Source of the DNA: Pohlia nutans
Taxonomy: Eukaryota > Streptophyta > Bryopsida > Bryales > Mniaceae
Direction: 5' to 3'
Length of the DNA stretch: 64,000 nucleotides
Assembly: GCA_022496805.1 (NCBI GenBank)
Contig: CM040100.1
Coordinates: forward strand, 12,553,009 to 12,617,008
The position numbers and the translations under genes were made by a program. The first letter of the stretch is position 1. Every line of letters starts with the position of its first letter. This document shows, piece after piece, positions 1-10,172 of this stretch. Under the pieces are notes generated by a model. The model had not been told where the DNA came from. It saw nothing but the letters and a program-made list of their open reading frames with translations, and made no database searches.

Positions 1-596
1 TGTGCACCCATAATCGTCACTTATGGCAACCAAGCATAATTACCATTATTAAACATAAATTAATTTCATTGATTCTTATGAGCAAGAGAAAAAAAATTCC
101 AATACACTTTAGCATGCATTATTTGGACACCATAAGAATAAATTATGAATTTTCAAAATATCTACTAAAAATTGACTTTACGTTCTCATGTTCTAATTGT
201 GAACATTTTGTGCAATCAATATCTAAATTTTAATGTCTCTTTTGGATTCAATTGTATTCAATTGTAGGGCTCAAACATGGTACATTTTAGATGTACATAC
301 CTTAGGTCTTCCATCAGTTGTTGTACTTTGTGGAAAAATTTCTGTTAACAATGCAATCAAAGAGAAAATTAGCAAAACTGACATGACGAACTCACGATTT
401 GTAAAGTCAGTCTTCATCGAAGCAGAAATGAGTATGACGACAATGCCGATGGGATACCAGTATTTTCTTCCAAGTAAACCCGTTCTGAGTTACTCTCGTC
501 ATCAAAACTAGCACTTTTGGTTTAACACTTGAAAAATAATGCATGTAGTACCTCCTTAGATTCTTAGTCTAGAATCAATGAGTGCTCTACATTTGA

Positions 597-926
597 CCCC
601 TAAAAGATCAAGTGTCCTAACTAGGACATTCACGAAACCGGGTAGGTTCCCACAATGTCAATTTTGAGTTTAATTTTATGAGTTTTTTTAACAAACTTGA
701 GGAATTTCAAATTTTTCGTGGGAATATTATTATTTTTTCTCACTAAACATTGGTAGAAAAGGTTATGCTGCCCGAAGCCTCTTTTTTTTTAAAGTTTGAC
801 CGTACAAATAATTTGTAGAGATGATGCCCTACATTTTGTTTATTGAACGGAACTTCATCAAACATATGGAAGGCATAAATTATAACACATCTATGTTTTG
901 TTCAATACCCCTCGGGCTATTAGGGG
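597..926. mobile_element. TTAA-flanked MITE, piggyBac-like (330 bp)
   Basis: The ends are CCCCTAAAAG on the left and the inverse of CCCCTAATAG on the right. The flanks are TTGA (593-596) and TTAA (927-930), i.e. a TTAA target duplication with one change. It belongs to the window-wide family of TTAA/CCCYTWA elements. It carries no transposase. This is the weakest flank match in the family. Confidence 0.5.
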
Positions 927-1423
927 TTAAAGTGTATGGGAAAAGAAAAACGTGGGGGAATCTTCAAAGTGGGTACGGTAGATGGAGACTTGGTAACGCG
1001 GCATGGCAAACAGGAGACCCTGTCCCCACGGAGACTTGGCAGGTGAGAGAGAAAAGGGAGGAAGAACCGTGTTCAGTTATCAAAAGCTGCCCCTACAACC
1101 CCGCATGCCTAGGAAATAAAATTGGCAATAGCACCATGTGCACACACTCCTGTGAGTCTCACAGGTTTACCTAAATTTTGCAAATTTCTGCCCCCAGCAT
1201 TTCCAAACACCCCACCTCTTTAATATCACCTTCCTCACTGTTATACCTCTTAGGAAACAAGTGCCACCAACTCAAAACTCACTTTGTATTCTCATTAGTA
1301 TACTCTGTTATGTCACAGGAAGTCATGACATTCTTGAACGACCTCAAAGAGGCCATCAGAATAGTTGGGCCAGACTATTTTGGTGCCATTTTGACACCAA
1401 AGGCCGCATACAAGTCATTTTAA

Positions 1424-1647
1424 CCCTTAAAGGGCTGATGGGGATAGTATATACGTTGGCGTATATTTGACATTTGTTGTAAATAGAAAGTTTGAAATTG
1501 AGATCCCAATAACTCATTAAAATCATGTCGACATGAATTTTAACTTCACTTTTGATCTTAAACCATAGGAGGTGTGGAACTAGGCCAAATACAATGGAAT
1601 ATTGATGTATAATACTGGTCGGAAAGGGCTCTCTGGACCTTTAAGGG
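1424..1647. mobile_element. TTAA-flanked MITE, piggyBac-like (224 bp)
   Basis: The terminal inverted repeat is CCCTTAAAGG at both ends, with a perfect TTAA on each side (1420-1423 and 1648-1651). There is no coding capacity. TTAA target sites with CCY-type ends are the hallmark of piggyBac elements; assignment to that superfamily rests on the ends only. Confidence 0.7.
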
Positions 1648-1845
1648 TTAATGTCATTTTATCCATACTAGGTTGGTATGGAGGTTGGCACCAAATTATC
1701 TTAATTGCATCTCAATGCACCATCATGGCACCATGTTCACATGCCTTGAAATTCCTGATGGTTGTCCTTTGTGAGTCTGCGAAGCCCTGGGAAGAAATAT
1801 AGGACCCTATTGTAATACTTCAACCAATGAATCATTGCTAAATTT

Positions 1846-1965
1846 GACTAGTAGAAAAGGTGGTGCTCTCCAGGGAGATGCCGAGGCAAAATCATTGTTC
1901 ATGTGTGGAATTGGGCACTACATGCCTGGGTAACTCCCTCGGCAATGTCACTTTTTTTACTAGTG
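1846..1965. mobile_element. CACTA-type MITE, copy 1 (120 bp)
   Basis: The right end is the inverse of CACTAGTAAAAAAAG and the left end starts GACTAGTAGAAAAGG. It is flanked by TTT on both sides (1843-1845 and 1966-1968), matching the 3-bp target duplication expected for CACTA elements. It is homologous to the element at 24602-24720: both carry an AGGGAGATGCC-like motif and a GAATTGGGCACTA-like core in the opposite relative orientation. Confidence 0.7.
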
Positions 1966-2263
1966 TTTTGAGTTCAAGTATTTTGCAAGTGATGGATTCT
2001 TTTTAGTGAGTGAGGCGGTCAAAGGATAAAAGAAATGCCTTCGAGAATGTTATGGTTACATATAAAATTATTGTTACACCATTGTAGTAGGTAAGTTTTG
2101 TAGATAAAATAAATGCCAAAAAAATTGAGATTCTTTTTTGAGGTTTTCTTTTTTGGTTTAGTGGAAATAAATTTGAGGGGTATTTAGGAATCTTGCAGTT
2201 GTCTTTAGGATTTAAATTTGAAGTGCATTTGGTCCTTTCTCAAGGCACTTTACACGTTTACTT

Positions 2264-2391
2264 AAAGAAGAAAAAGGAGGAAAGGAAGAAGGAAAAAAAA
2301 AAAGAAAAAGAAGAGAGCGGAAGAGAAAGAAGAGAAGAAAGAGAAAAAGAAAGAGAAGAAGAAAAGAGGAGAGTAAAGAAGAAAAAGAGGA
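2264..2391 (+). repeat. Purine-rich (GA/A) low-complexity tract
   Basis: About 128 bases are almost entirely A and G. Open frames on both strands here (Lys/Glu-rich or Ser/Phe/Leu-rich) are artefacts of composition. Confidence 0.9.
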
Positions 2392-4161
2392 TTGACATAT
2401 TATGCAACATGGGCTCACAATCAGTCACTGGAAAATGGTTCACTAAAAATTCAAAATTAGAACTTAATACCTTTTTTATATCCATGAGATATTTGGGATA
2501 GGAGGCACATAACTATTTGGTTTAAAGTATAAGGATTTTTAGAGTTAGTTTGTGAGATCATGGTGTATTAAGTTAGGAGTTTAGAAATAATAAATTCTTA
2601 AATAAATGAAAACCACGTTTGTTTCCCTTCTCATTGTTTTTGAAATGTGTGAAACAAGGTTTAAAATTTTGGAGTGTACATTGTATTTATTCAAGTTGTA
2701 CTTTATGCATGTCAATTATCTTATTTATAATTAGTAGAAAATGGGAAAGGGCAAAAAGCATTAATACTTCTTACCTTGTAACAAGTAAAGTCTAGGTTAG
2801 ATTGTCATTGTGAAGGAAAAATATTTGTATTGGACCTCATAAGGAAGGGCATAAGGTGCATTATTTTGAAATTTAAAATCTCTATACCAAAATTTAGATT
2901 TTTCAAAAGAAATAAATATTTGATAAGGATGTGCCAATCTTATGTCTCGCTTATGATAATAAAAATTCAACAGGCGTAAAATGGATTTTAGATCACCTTT
3001 GTGATTCCTACAATCCCGATTATTTCTTTAATGTCATTTTTACATGTAATGCTATCAATTGTCACAATAGTACAAAATTCCATTTTTATCACATGCATTT
3101 TTGACACCTATGTAACATTCAATAACTCATTTGATACATACATACAAAAGTCGGACCAATTATGATTCTTTTCGATATCTTCTTATTGCAATTATATCAT
3201 CCTAAAGAATATAAAAGATAAAAGATGGTCATAAAGTCATTAAAGTAATTTATAACGTTGGTGGTTTAAAGACTTAAATGACAATAGTATTATAATGTGA
3301 TGGCGGTGGTTTGTTGTGATAGTAGGATTGGAAATAGACATGCAAAGAGAAGGTTTGGGGATGTACATTTAATAAAGAAGGGGGGTTTTAGTGTGCAAAA
3401 ATAGTAGTTTGTGAGATGTAGACAAAGCAATCAAGGTGACACAATAGAATTTTTTCTTGCAAGTAAGAACGCCGAGTACGTTTATAAATCTAGCTATGGA
3501 TTTGAAAGGAAAGGGACAAGCTAGAGAATTAAATGAGGACTGTGAATGTGAGCAAAGAAACTATGAATCTGAGAATAGTGAAGCAAATAGTGATCAATAT
3601 GATGGAAAATATTGGGGTCCTATAGACAAGGAAAGTGAGGAGATAATGAAAGTAGAGTCACGATCATCAAGCTACCATCAAGCCACAATCAAACATGGGA
3701 TTTTGATTGGGAGTGAGAGTAAGGGAAGAGGGTGACCAACCGCAAATGAGAAATCTCAAAGTCAAGGACATGAGTGAGAAACTACTGTGAAGTAGAAGGC
3801 CGTGTAAGTAACCAAGAGCATCGACGATTTCATTTTGGAGTTAGCAAACTTTATATGCAAAAGGTTCCCAATGCTTGATTTACGAGTTCAACATGTGACA
3901 CAACGTTCAAAGTGCTATGAATCCAACCATTTGTTACAACTTACTTTAACAAAGTAATAGCAAAATTTGAATTAGAAGAGGGAGTTGATGGAGGCGGTTT
4001 TGGGTACACTCAAAATTATAATTGATGCCCTTTTCGTAGGTTATAAGCATTGAGGTGCTTTCAAGTGTTATAGGTGCTTTCATTGTTATAAGAAGTTGAT
4101 TTATCGTAGGACATTGATGGGATTTTTGACTTTATTAAAGTAGAATTAGACATGCATATAG

Positions 4162-4719
4162 TGTCAGGGACACAAGAACTCAAGAACAAGAGAACAAGAG
4201 AACAAGAGTAAGAACATGAACAAGGACCCAAGAACAAGAAGTGCAATAGTACACAAGAGTGGTTCTCAAGAAAGTATATTGAACTAATCGATAGTTGAAC
4301 AAGATACAAGACAAGGCACACTCAAGGGTGCTCCTAAATTTGTGTTGACGAGAGTGAGGAGTCCCTCATCTCGTCCCCTAGATATACTAGTACTAAGGAA
4401 GCTTCTGAAGGGGCTTCCTAGAGACTATGAGAGTCCCTAGGAAGTATCTAGAAAGATCCTAAAAGTCAAAGGACCTATAGAATTTCTAGAAGTATTCTAG
4501 AAGGTTCTATGTCGGTGGCAATACCCATCACGAACTAGTTTGGACAATAACTTATCACTGGACAATACGGCAATACCCATCACGAACTAGTTTGGACAAT
4601 AACTTATCTCTGGACAACTACGGCAATACCCATCACGAACTAGTCTTGAACAATAACATATCTCTGGCTTCAAGGCCTAGTCTTTGCAATACCCATCTCA
4701 AGGTTCTATGTCCGTGACA
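4162..4719 (-). repeat. 3' LTR of the Ty3/gypsy element
   Basis: This is the same length as the other LTR with no net indel (constant offset 6,011). Differences I counted are the terminal base near 4162, one in the stretch before the TTGACGAGAGTGA motif, two in the internal GTCSGTGRC motif near 4514 and one in the second tandem repeat unit. Divergence is about 0.9 percent, so insertion is fairly recent. Confidence 0.95.
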
Positions 4720-4735
4720 TCACCTCCCTCTCTAG
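4720..4735 (-). promoter_or_regulatory. Polypurine tract
   Basis: The sense strand reads AGAGAGGGAGGTGA immediately before the 3' LTR. This is the expected position and composition for plus-strand priming. Confidence 0.85.
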
Positions 4736-4774
4736 CGACGAGTCTTCACGAGGAGTGTTGTTGTGGACTCTCGA

Positions 4775-5218
4775 TCAGAAGCGAAGAAAATCAAAAATAT
4801 GTCTCATGGTTTCTCCGACATACTCAAGTTGTCTAGCGCGAGTTAAGTGGTTTAAGGGCCCTTGCAACCAGCGATAGTGACCGATGCCCGCTACTTGAGA
4901 CCATGCTTGGACTTCTGTGTCTTCGTTGCAAAAAAGTCCTTCAAATACTGCTTCCGGGCGACCTTCAAAAGCAGGTTCTACTTCGATGACAATCACCAAC
5001 GATCTGCTACTGGGTATTTTTCGACGTTGCCGTGGTTCAAGAGGTTCTTCCTTTCGAGGCCGTCTTCGTTGTTGAGAAGGTCCAGCTTCGTTTCGAGGCT
5101 CTTGTGGTGCCAAAGGATCTACAGGCTGGTTCGGCAATTGTGATAAAGACAGCTCACGCTCAGACTCCGGTTGCGATTCAAAATCTAAAGAGTCTTGGAA
5201 TACCTTCCAATTAGACAT
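4775..5218 (-). CDS. Extra ORF of the retrotransposon, unknown function
   Basis: This is an uninterrupted 147-codon ORF starting with ATG, in the sense strand of the element, between the end of pol and the polypurine tract (about 40 bases away). The protein has an acidic, Ser/Glu/Leu-rich N-terminus, a proline/arginine-rich middle (QQRRRPRKEEPLEPRQRRK) and a C-terminal part with Trp, Arg and aromatic residues. I do not recognise it, and I see no signal peptide or membrane segment, so an envelope-like role is not supported. It is the only intact ORF in an otherwise decayed element and is out of frame with pol. It could be a third gene, a captured host fragment or a chance frame. Confidence 0.5.
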   Translation of the reverse strand: MSNWKVFQDSLDFESQPESERELSLSQLPNQPVDPLAPQEPRNEAGPSQQRRRPRKEEPLEPRQRRKIPSSRSLVIVIEVEPAFEGRPEAVFEGLFCNEDTEVQAWSQVAGIGHYRWLQGPLNHLTRARQLEYVGETMRHIFDFLRF

Positions 5219-5336
5219 ATTGAGAAGAAAAGAAGTACAAGAGAAGATGTTTCTGAGGTTGAGAGCTGTGTTGCTCTTTGATTGCTCTCCCCTCTTTATA
5301 TACAGCTCTCAACGGAAGAGCTTCTTGTTGAAGTTA

Positions 5337-8300
5337 TCATCGAATAGGTCGTGGCTTATCAGGATAACGTTGATGAAATTCCTGTACCTTTTGAGGCGCG
5401 CCAACGACATTTATTGCTGGTTCCCACGTCCGTTCATTGATGTCGTAACCACGCTAGTGTATAAGATATTCTAATTTGCCTCGTCTTCGCCGCGAATCAA
5501 GTACTTTTTCAACTTCATATTCCTCGTGGGTATCAACTTCAATGCTGGGCGATGGTGGTTGCTTTCTTCCTGATATATTCGACTCTTTGTATGGTTCTAA
5601 CAGTGACACATGAAAAACAGGATGTACCTTCATAGATGCTGGTAGGTCCAACCGAAAAGCCACCGGATTGACTTGTTGCTGAATAAGGAATGGTCATAAT
5701 CGACGATAGTCCAACTTATCACATGGTCTTGTAGTCTTGATATTGCGCCAAATAAGCCATACTTTGTCGCCAATTAGGAATGACGGTGATTCCTTTCTAA
5801 GTTTATCTGCGGCGCCTTTGTAGCGATCTTGGGCTTCTCCTAAATGAATTTTCATCAACGCATGGAGTTCTGATAATCTTGTTGCAAAGTCGACTGCTGC
5901 CGGATTCTCATTCTCTATCGGTTTTAACATGTCAAACTTTGGATGATATCCATAGTTGGCATAGAATGGCGTTTGTTGAGTCGATGCATGAACGGTATTA
6001 TTATATGCAAACTCAGCCAATGACAAGTGCAAAGTCCAATCGTCTTGTTGATAGTTGATGTTGCAACGCAAATACTGCTCCAATACTTGGTTTACACGCT
6101 CCGTTTGGCCATCAGTTTGAGGATGAAAAGCAGAAGAGAGTTTGATTTGCACCTTCAAGATTTCAAAAAGAGATCTCCAAAATTTAGAGACAAATTGCGG
6201 TTCACGATCTGAAACGATGTCATCTGGTAATCCATGATATCGATAAATGTTGTCCAAAAATAATCTTGCTGTCTCTTCTCCGGTGATTGTCTTCTTGCAA
6301 GGAATGAAATGTGCCATTTTTGTCAATCGGTCAACAACCACGAATATGGTGTCAAATGACTTCGATGGAGGTAAATCGGTGATGAAATCCATAGAAACAG
6401 AAGACCATGGCTGCTTTGGAATAGGCAGCGGCTGCAAGAGTCCATACGGACGATGTCGTGAATTCTTCGATCTAGAACAAGTGTCACAAGAAAAGACATA
6501 GTCTTTGACAGTCTTCCACATCTGAGGCCACCAAAAATCTCGAGAAATGAGTTCTAACGTCTTGTTGAACCCAAAATGTCCGGCTGCAGGAAAATCATGA
6601 CGGACTTGAAGAATTCGAAGGCGTGTAGAACCTTCTGGAATATACAAGCGCTCCTCAAAATACAAGAGGTCATCCACAAACTTGAAATTGTCGCGATCAG
6701 TAGCAGGGCGACGCTGAATGTCAAGAACAAGAGGGTCCATTGCTGATATTGCACGAACTTGGTCAAGAAATGATGAGTCAACTGGCATTGCCATAGTCGC
6801 TCCATGAACTCAAAATTGCTCGGTTTTCAAAAGAATTGTTCGTTGTTGGTCATACGCAGCTTCTCCTTCTTTAGGCATAAGATAGGATCTTCGAGACAAA
6901 GCATCTGATAATCCTTGTTGTCTTTCAGGTCGATATGTGATGACAAAGTCAAAACAAGATAATGACATGTTCCAACGAGCTTGTCGACGATTTAATACAC
7001 GAGCTGACATAAAATATTCAAGATTTTTGTGATCTGTGTATACAGTCACCTGGTGCAAAGCGCCTTCAAGAAAATGACGCCATTCTTGAAACGAGTCCAC
7101 TATAGCAAGTAGTTCTTTGTCATGGATCTCGTAGTTGATTTCTGCAGCAGAGAATTTTCTAGAATAGAACGCAACTGGATGAAGTTTTGCGTCATCTTCC
7201 TTTTGCGATAATACTGCACCTAATGCAAAGTCTGATGCATCAGTCTCCATGTAAAATAGTTTTGAGAAGTCTGGATGAATCAAAATTGGAGCCGTTGTAA
7301 AAGCAGTCTTCAGATTTTGAAAAGCATTCTCCGCTTCAAGTCCCCAATCGAGCTTGTCTTTGCATGTCAATCGAGTCAATGCAGCAGCGATTTGAGAATA
7401 ATTCTGGATGAAAATTCGATAAAAGTTAGCAAATCCCAGAAAACATTGTACATCACGTACCGTTCGGGGAGTTAACCAATTTGTGATAGCTTCAATCTTC
7501 TTTGGATCCATAGATAAGGCTTCATTGGAAATAATATACCCAAGAAACTCCACTTGCGGTTGATGAAATACGCACTTTTATGCTTTTGCGTATAATCCAG
7601 CATCTCGTAATTTTTGTAATACAAGCTTCACATGTTCTTCATGTTCTTCAACATCCTTGGAATAGATTAAGATGTCATCCAAATAGCACACGACAAACTT
7701 ATCCAAAAATTCCCGGAAGACGTCGTTCATCAAATGTTGAAATATGGCAGGTGCATTTGTAAGTCCAAAAGGCATGACATTGTATTCAAAATGATCATAC
7801 CTTGTTCGAAATGCAGTTTTCCATTCGTCCCCTTCTTTAACGCGTACTAGGTTGTAAGCTCCGCGTAAATCAATCTTCGTATAGATCTTGGCCTGTCCAA
7901 GTTGATCTAGAAGTCCAGATATCAACGGCAACGGGTATCGATTCTTCACAGTAATCTTGTTCAGGCCGCGATAATCAACACACATTCGTAAAGAGCCGTC
8001 CTTCTTCTTGACAAAGAGTATTGGGGCACCAGCTGGAGACTTCGAGTGACGGATGAAGTTTTTGGCGAGATTTTCTTCAATATATTCCTTCAACGCTACG
8101 AGTTCGTTTTGCGAGAGGTTGTAAATCGGGCCAAAAGGTGGTTGCGCGCCGTCTTGCAGATCAATCGCGCAGTCATAAGGTCGATGCTCCGGTAAAATAT
8201 CAGCATTTTTCTTCTCAAAAACATCTTGATACTCCTTGTACTGATCCGGAATACTCGTAACTATAGTTGCTTCATCACGAGCCGGAGTTGCATAAATAGC

Positions 8301-9893
8301 AAACGGATTGCTGTGTTTTGCAGCTCTCATAAAAGCCTTTGCTCCAATGAACAATGGTTTAGGGTGACGAATTTTGGACCTAGTTGGTTGTGTTGGGGGA
8401 ATCGTAGTGCTAGGAAATGACTTGATTTTGAGGGTACTCCAATCTATATTGGGATTGTATTTTCTAAGCCAAGATAATTCTAGTATGATAGAGCTTGTAG
8501 GGGTTTTAATGACATTAAAAACAAGAAAACTATTATGACCTTCTAACTCTATTTCTAAAGGAATAGTTTCGTGGGTGACATGACCTGAGGCTAAGGGTCG
8601 TCCATCTATTACTTCTACAGGAACAGGATATGGTTTTTTAACTAAAGAAAATATTGTGAAGTTTTACGAAATCCTCATCTATGAAACAAGTAGAGGCTCC
8701 TGAATCTATCAAGGCGGATGTTTGAAGGTTCAAACAAATAAAAGATAAAGGTACATTAAAACAACGAGAGGGTTGACCGGAAAGGAAGAGACCTTGTGAT
8801 TTGAACTTGTCCAACCGCACGGTCTCTATTGTGGCTGGGTCTCTTCGTTTTTTGATTGTTGATGGTCCCCCACGAACGTGCTCCGTGTCTTGAAAGTATG
8901 GCGGTGTTGCTTTTTGGAGCAACTGTCAGCTTTATGGTCTGGTTCTCCACAATACAAACATAATCCTTCTTCAAATCGTCGTTTCTTCTCTTGTGGCGTA
9001 AGTGGCTTGAATCGTACCGCATCAATTTGCATGTCTTCTACTTCTGAATGACTCCCTGAAATATTTGTTGAAGCAGCCGAGTGAGAAGGACTTCTATATG
9101 GTTTTGATGAAGTCCAAGAACGTTGATCTTGACGTCGCTGAAATAATCGATTGTCACACTTCACGGCTTGACTTATTGCGTCACTGAGTGTTTGAGGATC
9201 AGACAAAGATAATAACAGGTCCTTGACGTCATCTCGTAGTCCCCAATGAAATTGACTCATGAGTGCTTCTTCGTCCCAATTGATGTCGCATGCTAATTGT
9301 CGAAAATCTGATGCGTACACAGATGCAGATCGCGATCCTTGTCGCAAAGAACGAATCTTGGTTGTTGCCCAACGAATCTTGTCGTGCTCTCCAAACGCCT
9401 CTCCAAAAGCAGCTAAGAACATCTCGAAGTTGTTCAAGACCGGCGATCTTTTTTCAAACAAAGGAGCAAACCAAGATAGAGCTTGCCCCGTAAGTATGGT
9501 TCCAACTAAACCTACTCGCGATTCGTCTGTCGGATAGCGATGCGGTTGAAGAAAGGTAATAAGCTGGATTTGATTAACAAACCCTCGAAATTTTGAGCGT
9601 GTGCCATCAAACTTCTCTGGAAGGCTAATCCGGGGCTCCTTGAACCTCGGAATCTCAACATGTTGAGGAGATGGATTCTCCTCTTGAGTTGGAAGAATTG
9701 ATGGTTCTCCGGATGGAAAAACTTGAGGCGCAACACTCGTTTGTGAAGGTCCAGCCCCGAGGTCGTTGTGAAGTCTAGAAACAAAGCTCTCGATCTCATA
9801 GGTCCTGATAGACAAGGCTTCGATGGCTTTGAGAACGGCGTCTAGCTTTGATTCAGCTAAGTCTGCTATACTCGTATCTACAACTCCCGACAT
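5337..9893 (-). pseudogene. Broken gag-pol of the Ty3/gypsy element
   Basis: Gag starts at 9893. It has a capsid-like region (LRQGSRSASVYASDFRQL near residue 200) and one zinc knuckle (CLYCGEPDHKADSC) near residue 311. Protease has DSGA (around 8690). RT has [19 protein letters not shown] and YLDD (8354-7578). RNase H follows with TDASDFALGAVLSQ, then integrase with an H-H-C-C finger and an acidic triad (MDF, SDRE, TERVNQ), then a chromodomain (5560-5340). Gag and nearly all of pol share one frame. The protease lies one base out of frame between an A-run near 8926 and a T-run near 8650, consistent with two compensating one-base indels. In-frame stops are TAA 7578-7580, TGA 6810-6812, TGA 5694-5696 and TAG 5454-5456, the last inside the chromodomain. 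The natural end is about 5337. It is not functional as it stands. Confidence 0.95.
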
Positions 9894-9956
9894 CTTGAAA
9901 TCACCCTAGAGAAAGAAACTAAAGAGTTCTATGATGAGTAGACACAATTGAAAGGT

Positions 9957-10135
9957 GGGTAATCCGCAACCTTCAAAAAATGTTAAAACCCAATCTTGAA
10001 AAAGGGGTAATCCGCTCTTGATCAAGAAAGAATTTTACAACATACAACAATACTAGCCTAGAGGAGGGTAATCCGCAACCTCTAGAATGCTCTAGTACTT
10101 TCAAGAAAGGGGTAATCCACTCTTATCAAGAAAGA
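9957..10135 (-). repeat. Leader repeat of the retrotransposon
   Basis: The leader between the primer-binding site and gag carries GGGTAATCC (plus-strand reading) four times, at 9957, 10005, 10066 and 10110. The copies alternate between a context continuing CGCAACCT and one continuing with a CTCTT..TCAAGAAAG motif, so the leader looks like a ~105-bp tandem duplication. Confidence 0.75.
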
Positions 10136-10159
10136 CCAAGCTCTAGTATTGTCAATGTC

Positions 10160-10170
10160 ACTCTCGTCAA
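10160..10170 (-). promoter_or_regulatory. Primer-binding site, self-priming type
   Basis: Two bases inside the 5' LTR the sense strand reads TTGACGAGAGT. It does not begin with TGG and does not match the complement of the initiator tRNA. It is exactly complementary to ACTCTCGTCAA at 10366-10356 on the same strand in the LTR (13 bases pair if the match is extended). This is the arrangement known for Tf1-type elements, where the first 11 bases of the transcript fold back to prime reverse transcription. Confidence 0.7.
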
Positions 10171-10172
10171 AC

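Larger units (their letters stand above)
1..4161. other. Gene-poor intergenic stretch
   Basis: No recognisable gene was found. The region holds two TTAA-flanked short inverted-repeat elements (597-926 and 1424-1647), one CACTA-type MITE (1846-1965) and a purine-rich tract (2264-2391). A 92-codon open frame at 3457-3735 (+) is hydrophilic and Glu/Ser-rich. It has no family I recognise and no visible splice context, so it is not called as a gene. Confidence 0.6.

Noticed and set aside
2212..2485. Overlapping ORFs in the purine tract
   Set aside because: Frames are open on both strands because of low-complexity AG/CT composition.
3457..3735. 92-codon ORF as a gene
   Set aside because: No recognised domain, no splice partner and no supporting context.
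8915..8935. Programmed -1 frameshift between gag and protease
   Set aside because: The run is only five A followed by G and does not make a canonical slippery heptamer. RT returns to the gag frame further on, so paired indels are simpler.
10141..10172. A tRNA-iMet primer-binding site in the retrotransposon
   Set aside because: The site does not begin with TGG and does not match the complement of the iMet 3' end (TGGTATCAGAG), although an iMet gene is in the window.
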